Of a stretch of 64,000 bases of DNA, positions 52,235 through 61,642 are shown in pieces (the first letter of the stretch is position 1; every line of letters begins with the position of its first letter). Both the position numbers and the translations under genes were made by a program. Source of the DNA: Aquihabitans sp. G128. Lineage in GTDB: Bacteria; Actinomycetota; Acidimicrobiia; Acidimicrobiales; Iamiaceae. The stretch lies in NCBI RefSeq assembly GCF_019048865.1, contig NZ_CP077604.1:4278001-4342000 (forward strand). The letters run 5' to 3'. The notes beneath the pieces are model-generated. The model made no database searches. It was given only the letters and a program-made list of their open reading frames with translations, and was not told where the DNA came from.

Positions 52235-53493
52235 CCACCGGCTACTGGCCCAGCCCCTGGCCGGGGGAGGACGGCGGCCCAGCCCGGCTCCAGCGCCCCG
52301 CCGGCACCCCCGGCCCGCGGTTCTCCGCCGACGCGGTGACGGTCACCGCCCGCGAGGCCATCGCCGCCACCATGGTCGTGCTCCGCGATCCCGGCGAGGT
52401 GTTCGCCCTGCGCCACACCGCCGGACCGGACTCGACGGCCTGGGTGGAGCAGCTGCACCCCGAGACGCTGGAGGTGCTGGCCCGCTCGGTGGACCTGCCC
52501 GCCGGCCCCACCTGGCCCGGCGGCCTGGCCGCCCACGCCAACGGCTCGCTGTACGTCGTCTTCGGCAACCACGCCCACCGGCTCAGCGCCACGCTCGAGG
52601 TGCTGGCCCGCCAGGAGCTGCCGCAGGCCAAGCCCTACAACAGCTTCGTGATCCTCCCCGACGGGTGCCTGGCCACCAAGGACTTCGGCGGCGTGCTGCC
52701 CGGGGCCGACCCGGAGGCCCACGCCTACCAGCCCACCGAGCTCCTCGTGCTCGACCCCGAGGACCTGTCGATCCGGGCCCGGGCCACCTTCCCCGAGGCC
52801 TCGATCGCCCGCCTCTCGGCCGACGGCCACACGGTGTACGTGGTGGGCACCCACGCGCTGTTCCGCGCCCGCTGGGACGGCCACGACCTGGTGGTCGACC
52901 CCGACTTCCGCGGCACCTACCGCTCGGTCGAGGGCCAGACCTACGGCTGGGACGCCGTGGTCGCGCTCGGCGCGGCGTGGTTCCTCGACGACGGCTTCGG
53001 CAGCGAGCGCTACGTGGGCACCTTCCGGGGCCAGGGCGTCAACGAGGCGCCGCTGCACCTCGTGCGGGTCGACCTCGAGACCGGGGCTGCGACCCTCACC
53101 GAGGTCTGCGGGCTGCCCGGCGGCGTCGTGGCCAACCCGCCGCTCATCGACGAGCGGCGCTGGATCGCCGTGGGCTTCGACAGCGGCAACGGCATCCTGG
53201 CTGCGTTCGACATCGAGGAGGACGGCTCCCTGGTGAAGCGCTGGCGCCGCCACCAGGACCACGCCGCCCACCTGCTGCTGTTCCCCGACACCGGCGAGCT
53301 GGTGACCGCCGACCACGACGCCACCCGCATGGTCGACGAGCTGGTGGTCCTCGACATCGAGACCGGCGACGAGCGCCTCCGGGTCGACGTGGGCAGCCCC
53401 GTCCAGTCGGTCCTGTTCCCCGCCGTCGGCTGGGACCGCGACGTCTACTACTGCTCGTTCTCCACCATCGCCCGGGTGGCCGCCACCGACTGA
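52231..53493 (+). CDS. Beta-propeller protein of the sulfatase operon
   Basis: 420 residues from GTG overlapping the sulfatase stop (GTGA). Repeated four-stranded blades are visible (GSLYVVFGNHAHRLSATLEV; HTVYVVGTHALFRARWDG; GGVVANPPLIDERRWIAVGF; AAHLLLFPDTGELVTADHDA), as in SMP-30/gluconolactonase or PQQ-like propellers. No signal peptide. Coupling to the sulfatase suggests a role on the same substrate, for example lactone hydrolysis or binding; the activity itself is unknown. Confidence 0.75.
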   Translation: MTTGYWPSPWPGEDGGPARLQRPAGTPGPRFSADAVTVTAREAIAATMVVLRDPGEVFALRHTAGPDSTAWVEQLHPETLEVLARSVDLPAGPTWPGGLAAHANGSLYVVFGNHAHRLSATLEVLARQELPQAKPYNSFVILPDGCLATKDFGGVLPGADPEAHAYQPTELLVLDPEDLSIRARATFPEASIARLSADGHTVYVVGTHALFRARWDGHDLVVDPDFRGTYRSVEGQTYGWDAVVALGAAWFLDDGFGSERYVGTFRGQGVNEAPLHLVRVDLETGAATLTEVCGLPGGVVANPPLIDERRWIAVGFDSGNGILAAFDIEEDGSLVKRWRRHQDHAAHLLLFPDTGELVTADHDATRMVDELVVLDIETGDERLRVDVGSPVQSVLFPAVGWDRDVYYCSFSTIARVAATD

Positions 53494-53591
53494 GCGGCAG
53501 CGGCCCGAGGTGGCCCCGCGATGAGTCCGCCGGGCTGGCGACGTCTGATGGGGTGCCCGCAGACCGACCATCGAGCACGCAGGAGCCCGCC

Positions 53592-54068
53592 ATGCCCACC
53601 ATCACGCCCAACCTCTGGTTCGACACCGAGGCCGAGGCGGCCGCCGAGTTCTACGTGTCGATCTTCCCGAGCTCGAAGATCACCGGCGTCACCCACTACG
53701 GCCCCGCCGGCCCCGGTCCGGAGGGCACGGTCCTGAGCGTCGGGTTCGAGCTCGATGGCCAGCCGTACACCGCCATCAACGGTGGCCCGATGTTCCCGTT
53801 CACCGAGGCGGTGTCGCTGGAGGTGAACTGCGCCGACCAGGCCGAGGTCGACCGCTACTGGGCGGCGCTGACCGCCGACGGCGGCGAAGAGGTCCAGTGC
53901 GGGTGGCTGAAGGACAAGTACGGCCTGTCCTGGCAGGTAGCCCCCGCCGGCATGGAGGCGTACCTCAACGACCCCGACCCGGCCCGAGCCGAGCGGGCCA
54001 TGCGGGCCATGCTCGGCATGGTCAAGATCGACCTCGCCGCCATCGCCGCCGCCGCCGACGGCAACTAG
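53592..54068 (+). CDS. VOC-family PhnB-like protein
   Basis: 158 residues after an AGGAG site. Opens MPTITPNLWFDTEAEAAAEF and has YVSIFPSSKITGVTHYG, GPMFPFTEAVSLEVNC and CGWLKDKYGLSWQVAPAGM: the conserved blocks of the PhnB/3-demethylubiquinone-methyltransferase-like VOC group. Despite the family name, no methyltransferase motif is present. Function unknown. Confidence 0.9.
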   Translation: MPTITPNLWFDTEAEAAAEFYVSIFPSSKITGVTHYGPAGPGPEGTVLSVGFELDGQPYTAINGGPMFPFTEAVSLEVNCADQAEVDRYWAALTADGGEEVQCGWLKDKYGLSWQVAPAGMEAYLNDPDPARAERAMRAMLGMVKIDLAAIAAAADGN

Positions 54069-54142
54069 CGGCGAGGCCTCCGGGTAGCGTCCCGTCCGAT
54101 ACGTCGGCGCACGAGGCGCGGGCGGTGGCGGAAGGATCCGAG

Positions 54143-55225
54143 ATGGCGACTCGACACAAGGGCATCGCCCTGGCCTGCGTGGTGTGCCTGGTGCTGGTGG
54201 GCTGTGATCGGATCACCCGGCTCACCAGCAACGGGCTCGAGGACAACCGGTGCTTCACCGACACGCTCTCGGCCGACGGCCGGTACGTCGCCTTCTCCAC
54301 CACGAGCGACCCCACCGGTCGCACGTCGGTGCAGCAGACCGTGCTCCGCCGGGCCGACGGCAGCGCCTCGAAGGTCGTGGCCGGCAACGGCTCCGGCGCC
54401 ACCACCGGCGGCTCGCTGTCGCACGACGGCGAGCGGATGGCGTTGGTGATCGACGTGCGGATCGGTGATCGCTCCGAGGGCCGCGGCTACCTGTACCGCC
54501 GCTCGACCGGCACCCGCACCCAGGTCACGCCGTCGGGAGCAGACGTCACCGGCCTCGTGATCAGCGCCGACGGCAAGAAGCTGGCCTACGCCGCGGGCGG
54601 GGTGATCTGGAAGGCCGACGTCGCATCGGGCTCGCGCAAGCAGATCAGCCCGGCCGCGACCTCCGAGGTCACCTATGCGCGGGCCTCGCTCTCGGCCGAC
54701 GGTCGCTACGTCAGCTTCGTCACCCGCTCCCTGTCCGAGGGGCGGCAGCTCACCGTGCGGGACTCGCTCGGCAGCGCCTCGTGGAACCTGCTCAACGTGT
54801 TCGAGTCCCGCGCCGAGACCACGCAGAGCGCCGTCTCCGGCGACGGCCGCTGGGTGGTCTACGGGAAGGCGAACCCCGGTTCGGCCGGCGGCGCGCCGCA
54901 GATCTACCTCTGGGACCGGTCCACCGGCGCCAGTGCACGGCTGACCACCATCGGCTACCCGCGGGCCATCGGGGGAGCGGCCATCAGCGGCGACGGCTCC
55001 CGCATCGCCTACAGCAACACCGACTACGACTCGGGGGCCGGGAAGCTGGTGCTGATCGAGCGCTCGTCGGGCAGCTCCCGCACCATCGTGTCGGCGAACC
55101 AGCCCGTGGTGAACCCGTCGTTCACGACGGACGGGCGGACCCTGGCGTTCTGCTCCTCGGCCTCCGACCTGCCGTCCGGCGACGGCCGCTTCCACCCCAA
55201 CGTGTTCCTCTGGACCGATCGCTGA
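54143..55225 (+). CDS. Lipoprotein with TolB/WD40-like beta-propeller
   Basis: 360 residues. Lipoprotein signal ending LVGC, then about six blades each marked by [LIV]S.DG..[LIV]A-like strands (TLSADGRYVAFSTTSD; SLSADGRYVSFVTRSL; AISGDGSRIAYSNTDY; SFTTDGRTLAFCSSAS). TolB-like propellers usually mediate protein contacts. Anchored outside the membrane. A strong convergent terminator follows. A TAGCGT hexamer lies near 54085, so this gene has a leader. Confidence 0.83.
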   Translation: MATRHKGIALACVVCLVLVGCDRITRLTSNGLEDNRCFTDTLSADGRYVAFSTTSDPTGRTSVQQTVLRRADGSASKVVAGNGSGATTGGSLSHDGERMALVIDVRIGDRSEGRGYLYRRSTGTRTQVTPSGADVTGLVISADGKKLAYAAGGVIWKADVASGSRKQISPAATSEVTYARASLSADGRYVSFVTRSLSEGRQLTVRDSLGSASWNLLNVFESRAETTQSAVSGDGRWVVYGKANPGSAGGAPQIYLWDRSTGASARLTTIGYPRAIGGAAISGDGSRIAYSNTDYDSGAGKLVLIERSSGSSRTIVSANQPVVNPSFTTDGRTLAFCSSASDLPSGDGRFHPNVFLWTDR

Positions 55226-55240
55226 ACGCCCCCCGGGGCG

Positions 55241-55273
55241 AGGCCGCCCACCCCGCGGTGGGGTGGGCGGCCT
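55241..55273. terminator. Bidirectional hairpin terminator between convergent genes
   Basis: 14-bp perfect stem AGGCCGCCCACCCC / GGGGTGGGCGGCCT with a five-base loop, between the stop codons at 55225 (plus) and 55310 (minus). Confidence 0.75.
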
Positions 55274-55309
55274 GGTACCAGAGGGCGGGCCCGGCTGTCG
55301 GGCGACGGT

Positions 55310-56169
55310 TCAGTCGGCGCGGCGGAAGCGGCGGAGGGCGAGGGGCACGCAGACGGCGATGATCAGCGCGCACCACCCGACCATGGCCGGGATGGGGTGC
55401 TCGAGCTGCCAGGAGCCGTGGGCGCCCACGCCGGTGCAGAGCTCGCGGACGCCGGCCACGAAGGCGGCGAGCGGGTCCCACTCGCCGATGGCGCGGGGGA
55501 CCGCCTTCATGCCGGCGATCGGCACGAACGTGCCGGCGAGGAACGACAGCGGGAAGACCACGGCGAAGCCGATGCCCTGCATGGCGTCGGCGTTGCCGAT
55601 GAGCATGCCGAGCAGGACGCCGAACCAGGTGAAGGCGAACAGCCCCAGGAGCACGAGGCCGGCGAGGGCCGCAGCGCCGCCGAGGTCCAGGTCCGGGCGC
55701 CAGCCGAGGGCCAGGCCGATGCTGAGCACGATCACCAGGCCCAGGACCTGCTCGAGGATCTGGCCGATCACCTGGGCCGAGATCACCGACAGCGGGTTGA
55801 CCGGCAGCGACCGGAAGCGATCGACCACACCGGTGCTGAAGTCGTTGGCGGTGGCGACGCCGGCGCCGATGATGCCGAACGCCAGGCTCTGGCCGATCAG
55901 GCCGGGGAGCAGGTAGTCCTGGTACCGCATGCCCGGGATGTGGATGGCCGAGCCGAACACGTACAGGAACAGCAGCGTGAAGATGATCGGCTGGATGGTG
56001 ACGTCGCTGAGCCGCTCGGGCACGCGGGGGATGGTGCGCAGGCTGCGGCCCACGAGCAGGGCGGTCTCGCGCACGTAGCGGGCGAAGGCGCCGGGGCGGG
56101 GCGGCAGCGGCTCGGCGAGCGTGCCGCCCGAGCCGGGGTCGGTGGGGTGGGTGGGGGCGAGGGTGGCGG

Positions 56170-56173
<4 letters not shown>
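55310..56173 (-). CDS. ABC-2-type permease (DrrB-like)
   Basis: 287 residues from GTG overlapping the stop of the ATPase gene. Six membrane helices with the ABC-2 family block FATGVVDRFRSLP-like DFSTGVVDRFRSLPVNPLSV and a conserved FPLSFLAGTFVPIAGM turn. It pairs with the ATPase at 56170 as a daunorubicin-resistance-type exporter, moving a hydrophobic compound out of the cell. The substrate cannot be predicted. The divergent TetR regulator probably controls both genes. Confidence 0.9.
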
Positions 56174-57180
<1,007 letters not shown>

Positions 57181-57206
57181 GGGAAATCCTTTCGGCGGCT
57201 AGAAAC

Positions 57207-57221
57207 TTACAGCGAGTGTAA
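57207..57221. promoter_or_regulatory. TetR operator candidate in an AT-rich island
   Basis: TTACA-GCGAG-TGTAA inverted repeat, 27 bases upstream of the ABC ATPase ATG. The surrounding ~45 bases are clearly AT-richer than the rest of the window. Confidence 0.6.
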
Positions 57222-57256
57222 AAGTACTGCAACAGCAAATCTCGGATCTGCTGCGC

Positions 57257-57262
57257 TACGGT
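57257..57262 (+). promoter_or_regulatory. TACGGT -10-like hexamer of the TetR gene
   Basis: Six bases before ATG 57269; a leaderless arrangement. Confidence 0.4.
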
Positions 57263-57268
57263 GGGCCC

Positions 57269-58339
57269 ATGGCCGAAGAGGACCGTGCGCTCCAGGGGTG
57301 GTCGTCCTTCCGTGACTCGTGGCGGAAGACCCAAGAGGTCTCGATCCCCGGCGAGGGGTTGCGGGAGCGGAAGAAGCGCCTCCTCCGCCAGCAGATCTCC
57401 GACACCGCCACCGACCTGTTCCTCGAGCACGGCTTCGACGAGGTGCGGGTGGCCGACGTCGCCGCCGCGTGCGGGGTCTCCGAGAAGACGGTCTTCAACT
57501 ACTTCCCCAACAAGGAGTCGCTGCTGCTCGACCGGGAGGACGAGATGATCGCCTCGGTGCGGCGAGCGCTCGGCCCCGACGCCCCGCCCGGGTCGCCCAT
57601 CGACAACCTGGTGGCCGAGCTCGAAGCCGACCTCGAGCGCACCTTCGCCCTCTGGCTCGACGCCGGGCCGGAGGCGTTCGAGGGCGTGCGCCGCTTCATC
57701 GAGGTCCTCGAGAGCACGCCGTCGCTGCGCGCCGCGCAGCGCGACATGATGGACCGCCTGGTGCAGGTGGCGGCCGAGTCCCTGGCCGAGCGGGCGGGCG
57801 TCGACCCGCAGGACCCGGAGCCCCAGATCGCCGCGGTCGCCATCATCGGCCTCTGGAACATCCAGTTCCAGGCCCTGCGGGCGGTGTCGGACTCCTCGGG
57901 GACGGCGGCCGACGTGGTGGCCCAGATGACCGACCGCCTCCGCCGGGCTGCTCGGCTGATCGACACGGGGCTGTGGTCGTTCAACGTGGCGGTCCAGGGC
58001 ACCACGTCTCGCCAGCAGCTGCAGGTGGCGGGCGAGGCCGCCAACGACGCCCGCAAGCAGGTGCTGGCCGCCATCCGCACGGCCCGCATCGCGTGGCGCG
58101 ACGTCGCCCTCGAGGTCCAGGCCCACCGGGCCGAGGTCGACGGCCGCCACCGCCAGGGCGGGTACGCCGGCTACGCCGCCGACCGCCGGGCGCGCCAACA
58201 GGCCCAGCGCGACGTGCAGCGAGAGGTCCAGCGGGCCAAGCGCGAGGTGCAGCAGGAGGCCGCCAAGGCCAAGCGGGACGTGCAGAGGGCCGGGGCCGAG
58301 ATCAAGGCGGCGGCCAAGCGGGGCCGGCCGGCGCGCTGA
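57269..58339 (+). CDS. TetR-family regulator with a long basic, AT-hook-like tail
   Basis: 356 residues, about 150 more than a usual TetR. The HTH reads VRVADVAAACGVSEKTVFNY followed by FPNKESLLL. After the ligand domain, residues ~240-300 are helical and the last ~65 are a Gln/Arg/Lys/Ala coiled stretch with repeated QREVQRAKREV-type heptads, ending KAAAKRGRPAR, whose RGRP core is the AT-hook signature. It diverges from the DrrAB-type exporter, and the shared promoter holds a TTACA/TGTAA palindrome in an AT-rich island. It probably represses the exporter; the tail may add affinity for the AT-rich DNA or bend it. Confidence 0.85.
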   Translation: MAEEDRALQGWSSFRDSWRKTQEVSIPGEGLRERKKRLLRQQISDTATDLFLEHGFDEVRVADVAAACGVSEKTVFNYFPNKESLLLDREDEMIASVRRALGPDAPPGSPIDNLVAELEADLERTFALWLDAGPEAFEGVRRFIEVLESTPSLRAAQRDMMDRLVQVAAESLAERAGVDPQDPEPQIAAVAIIGLWNIQFQALRAVSDSSGTAADVVAQMTDRLRRAARLIDTGLWSFNVAVQGTTSRQQLQVAGEAANDARKQVLAAIRTARIAWRDVALEVQAHRAEVDGRHRQGGYAGYAADRRARQQAQRDVQREVQRAKREVQQEAAKAKRDVQRAGAEIKAAAKRGRPAR

Positions 58340-58491
58340 TCACCGGCGGCGCGATGAGCCCACCGCCGTCGCGACGTTGCACCGCCATGGACCTCCAGCG
58401 CCCCGACCAGCCGTTCCCCGGGCGATCGCTCGGCCATCATGGGCGCCACCCGGGCGCTGGATCCGGGGGCCGCACCCCGAGGAGCCGAGCG

Positions 58492-59509
58492 ATGGGCCGA
58501 GCCGAGCGACGTCGCCCGTCGGAGGTCGACGACGTGGCAGCAGCGGTCGCCGGCGACGAGCGGGCCTGGGCCCGGGTGGTCGGCCGCCACCACCGCGAGC
58601 TCCACGTCCACTGCTACCGGATGCTCGGCAACTTCGAGGAGGCCGAGGACACCGTCCAGGAGGTGTTCCTGCGGGCCTGGCGCAAGCGGGACGCCTTCGA
58701 CGGCGGGCCGCACCTGCGGGCGTGGCTGTACCGCATCGCCACCAACGCCTGCCTCGACGTGCTGCGCAAGAAGCGGCGCCGGGTGGCGGCCCACGGCTCC
58801 TACGCCGAGGTGGGCTGGCTCCAGCCGTACCCGGACCGACTGCTCGACGAGGTGGTGGCGTCCACCGACGACGAGCCCGACGAGGTGGCCGTCGCCCGGG
58901 AGACCATCGAGCTGGCCTACCTCGCCGCCCTCCAGGTGCTGCCCGCCCGCCAGCGCGCCGCCCTGATCCTGCGCGACGTGCTGGGGTGGACGGCGGCCGA
59001 GACCGCCGACGCGCTGGAGACGACGGTGCCGGCGGCCAACAGCGCCCTCCAGCGGGCCCGAGCCACGCTCCAGCAGGAGCTGCCCCGGAGCCGCAGCGAG
59101 TGGACCACCGCCGAGCCGTCGGAGGCGGACCGCGAGGTGCTGGCCCGCTTCATCGACGCCCACCAACGCGGCGACGCCGAGGCCTCGGTGGCACTGGCCA
59201 CGGCCGACATCCGCATCACCATGCCGCCGTACCCGATGGTCTTCGAGGGCCTCGACGGCTTCGCCCCCCCTGCTCGAACGGGCCTACGGCCCCGAGTCCG
59301 AGGGCGAGTGGCGGTTGGTGCCGACGTGGGCGAACCGCCAGCCGGCGGCGGCCAGCTACCTCCGCCGCCACGGCAGCACCGACTGGGTCCCGTTCAAGCT
59401 CGACGTCCTCCGCATCCGCGACGGCGCCATCGCCGAGATCACCACGTTCGGCTGGTCCCTCTTCCCCGCCTTCGGCCTCCCGCCCACCCCGCCCACCTCG
59501 GCCGCCTGA
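58492..59509 (+). CDS. ECF sigma factor, SigG/SigX5-like, frameshifted in its C-terminal domain
   Basis: 338 residues if the C7 run at 59263-59269 is read as C6. Region 2 (HCYRMLGNFEEAEDTVQEVF, RAWLYRIATNACLDVLRKKR) and region 4 (LPARQRAALILRDVLGWTAA ... NSALQRAR) are intact. The SnoaL-like domain begins ARFIDAHQRGDAEASVALAT and, in the next frame, continues LLERAYGPESEGEWRLVPTW to an FGWSLFPAFGLPPTPP end. It is a paralogue of 11334-12362. Core sigma function precedes the frameshift; loss of the C-terminal domain would remove its built-in control. ATG 58492 follows GAGGAG. Confidence 0.85.
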
Positions 59510-59601
59510 CCCCGCCCCGGCGGTGCGAGAACGCCCGCCCGGTCGCAGGGGGGCCCCTCGCCTGACCGGACCGCCCGGCCGGACCGCCCGCCCCCAATCG
59601 A

Positions 59602-59645
59602 ACTTCGGGTCCCACGCCCACGCGCGTGCCTCTGGGACCCAAGGT
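59602..59645. repeat. Intergenic hairpin C1
   Basis: Arms ACTTCGGGTCCCA and TGGGACCCAAGGT (11 of 13 paired, one wobble) around an inner CACGCGCGTG palindrome. It lies 3' of both convergent genes (plus-strand sigma factor, minus-strand zwf). A near-copy lies at 59670. Confidence 0.6.
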
Positions 59646-59669
59646 CCCATCGGGTCGTCGGCCCCTTGT

Positions 59670-59719
59670 CGAACTTTGGGTCCCACGCCCGGGCGCGTGC
59701 CTGTGGCACCCAAGGTTCG
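59670..59719. repeat. Intergenic hairpin C2
   Basis: Arms CGAACTTTGGGTCCCAC and GTGGCACCCAAGGTTCG (15 of 17 paired), followed by CAGGGGTGGGGG. A duplicate of C1 at about 88% identity. Confidence 0.6.
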
Positions 59720-59761
59720 CAGGGGTGGGGGTGCGACGGGCGAGGCGACGGGGGCGGGCGG

Positions 59762-61231
59762 CTACTTGTCGCGCCAGGCACGTTCGAAGGGGAGGCGCCA
59801 GGTGTTGGGGGCGATGACCTGGTGGATGGCGTTGGGGCCCCAGGAGCCGGGGGCGTAGGGGCGGACCGGGGGTGGGTCGGTGAGCAGCGGGGTGGAGAGC
59901 TCCCAGAGGCGCTCGATGCCCTCGGCGGTGGTGAACAGGGTGTGGTCGCCGCTCATGGCGTCGTAGATGAGCCGCTCGTAGGCCTCGAGCACGTCGCCGG
60001 CGCGGCCGGTCTCGTGGAGGGCGAACTGGAGGCTGAGCTTGTCGAGCCGCATGCCCGGGCCGGGGCGCTTGCCGTAGAACGACAGCGACAGCTTCGGCGC
60101 GTCGGCCAGGTCGAACGTGAGGTGGTCGGGCCCCTGGGCGCCCACGCCCGAGCCCGGCGGGAACATGCTCTTGGGCGGCTCGCGGAAGGCGATGGAGATG
60201 ATGCGGGCTCCCTCGGCCAGGCGCTTGCCGGTGCGGAGGAAGAACGGGACGCCGGCCCAGCGCCAGTTGTCGATCTCGCACTTGAGCGCCACGAAGGTCT
60301 CGGTCTCGGAGTCCGGCGACACGCCGGGCAGCTCCCGGTAGCCCAGGTACTGGCCGCGGACCACGTTCGCCGGCGTGATCGGCAGCATCGAGCGGAAGAC
60401 CTTGTTCTTCTCCTCGCTGATGGCCTGCGGGTCGAGCGTGGTGGGCGGCTCCATGGCCATGAAGGCCAGGACCTGGAACAGGTGCGTGACCACCATGTCC
60501 CGGTAGGCGCCGGTGCTCTCGTAGAAGCCGGCCCGGGCGTCGAGGCCCAGGGTCTCGGGCACGTCGATCTGCACGTGGTCGATGTGGTTGCGGTTCCAGA
60601 TGGGCTCGAACAGGCCGTTGGCGAAGCGGAACGCCAGGATGTTCTGCGCCGCCTCCTTGCCGAGGAAGTGGTCGATGCGGAAGACCTGGTGCTCGGCGAA
60701 CACCTCGTGCACCGCGGCGTTGAGCGCCTTCGACGACTCGAGGTCGATGCCGAAGGGCTTCTCCATGATGATGCGGCTCCGCTCGACGAGGCCGGCCTCG
60801 CCCAGCATCTGCACCACGGCACGGGCGGCCTTGGGCGGCACGCTGAGGTAGTGCAGGCGGCGGCTCTGGCCGGTGAGCGACGCCTCGGCCTCGCCCACCA
60901 CCTCGGCCAGGCGGGGCGCCCCGGCGCCCTGGCTCACGTAGCGGAGCTTGGCCGAGAAGGCGGCCCACTCGGCGTCGGTGATGTGGCCGCGCCCGAACTC
61001 GTCGCACGCGGTGCGGGCGAAGGCGCGGAACCCGTCGTCGTCCAGGTCGTCGAGCGACGACGCCACGATCCGGCAGTCGGGCACCAGCCCCGCCCGGGAC
61101 AGGTGGAGCAGGCCCGGCAGCAGCTTGCGGCGGGAGAGGTCGCCGGTGGCCCCGAACAGCACGATGACGTGCGGGCGGAGCGGGTCCATCAGCGTGGAGC
61201 TGGCGTCGCTCGGTTCGTGCTGCACCGCCAT
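59762..61231 (-). CDS. zwf: Glucose-6-phosphate 1-dehydrogenase
   Basis: 489 residues. NADP-binding GATGDLSRRKLLPGLLHL near residue 27, EKPFG near 160, and the active-site signature RIDHFLGKEAAQN near 200, with the catalytic His. The protein runs to the usual end PYAPGSWGPNAIHQVIAPN. It oxidises glucose-6-phosphate to the lactone, feeding the pentose phosphate pathway and NADPH supply. No pgl, tal, tkt or opcA genes are adjacent. A TAGGTT -10-like hexamer sits about 35 bases upstream of the start. It converges on the sigma factor gene across the C1/C2 hairpins. Confidence 0.95.
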   Translation of the reverse strand: MAVQHEPSDASSTLMDPLRPHVIVLFGATGDLSRRKLLPGLLHLSRAGLVPDCRIVASSLDDLDDDGFRAFARTACDEFGRGHITDAEWAAFSAKLRYVSQGAGAPRLAEVVGEAEASLTGQSRRLHYLSVPPKAARAVVQMLGEAGLVERSRIIMEKPFGIDLESSKALNAAVHEVFAEHQVFRIDHFLGKEAAQNILAFRFANGLFEPIWNRNHIDHVQIDVPETLGLDARAGFYESTGAYRDMVVTHLFQVLAFMAMEPPTTLDPQAISEEKNKVFRSMLPITPANVVRGQYLGYRELPGVSPDSETETFVALKCEIDNWRWAGVPFFLRTGKRLAEGARIISIAFREPPKSMFPPGSGVGAQGPDHLTFDLADAPKLSLSFYGKRPGPGMRLDKLSLQFALHETGRAGDVLEAYERLIYDAMSGDHTLFTTAEGIERLWELSTPLLTDPPPVRPYAPGSWGPNAIHQVIAPNTWRLPFERAWRDK

Positions 61232-61360
61232 GCGGTACCCCCTGGGTCGCTCGGGGCGAACCTACGGGAGCCGCGTTGCCGGTGTGCCGCTTCCCGTCGG
61301 CCTCCCCGTGAACACCACCTGTCGCCCCGGCTTCAGCCCGTCACCCCCCCCTGCCGGCGC

Positions 61361-61408
61361 AACTTGTGGGCTGAGGCCGCCGTCCTCGGCGGTGTGGGCC
61401 CACAAGTT
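61361..61408. repeat. Intergenic hairpin D1 of a three-copy tandem array
   Basis: Outer arms AACTTGTGGGC and GCCCACAAGTT pair perfectly; an inner CCGCCG/CGGCGG stem has a TCCT loop. Followed by CGATGGGGGTTGG. Confidence 0.75.
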
Positions 61409-61460
61409 CGATGGGGGTTGGATCGGGTGGGTGGGGGTGGCCTGTCTCGCCGTCCAACGC

Positions 61461-61508
61461 AACTTGTGGGCTGAGGCCGCCGTCCTCGGCGGTGTGGGCC
61501 CACAAGTT
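61461..61508. repeat. Intergenic hairpin D2 of the array
   Basis: Identical to D1 over the hairpin; starts exactly 100 bases later. The linker between copies (CGATGGGGGTTGG ... CTGTCTCGCCGTCCAACGC) is also repeated. Confidence 0.75.
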
Positions 61509-61556
61509 CGATGGGGGTTGGGTCGGGTGGGGGGGGCCTGTCTCGCCGTCCAACGC

Positions 61557-61604
61557 AACTTGTGGGCGGAGAGCGCCGTCCTCGGCGGTGTGGGCCCACA
61601 AGTT
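61557..61604. repeat. Intergenic hairpin D3 of the array
   Basis: Starts 96 bases after D2. Outer arms unchanged; a few bases differ in the left internal strand (GGCGGAGAGCGCCG). It lies 39 bases past the stop of the drug exporter gene. Confidence 0.75.
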
Positions 61605-61642
61605 CGATGGGGGTTGGGTGTCGGGCTCGTGGGGGCGGGGCT

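Larger units (their letters stand above)
61232..61642. other. 411-base intergenic region between zwf and the drug exporter
   Basis: Contains three tandem direct repeats of about 96-100 bases, each with a long hairpin (61361, 61461, 61557), separated by G-rich linker. The left 120 bases hold the zwf promoter. No coding potential was found. Confidence 0.7.

Noticed and set aside
61361..61604. Tandem repeats resembling a CRISPR array
   Set aside because: Linkers between copies are themselves repeated rather than unique spacers, and no cas gene is present.
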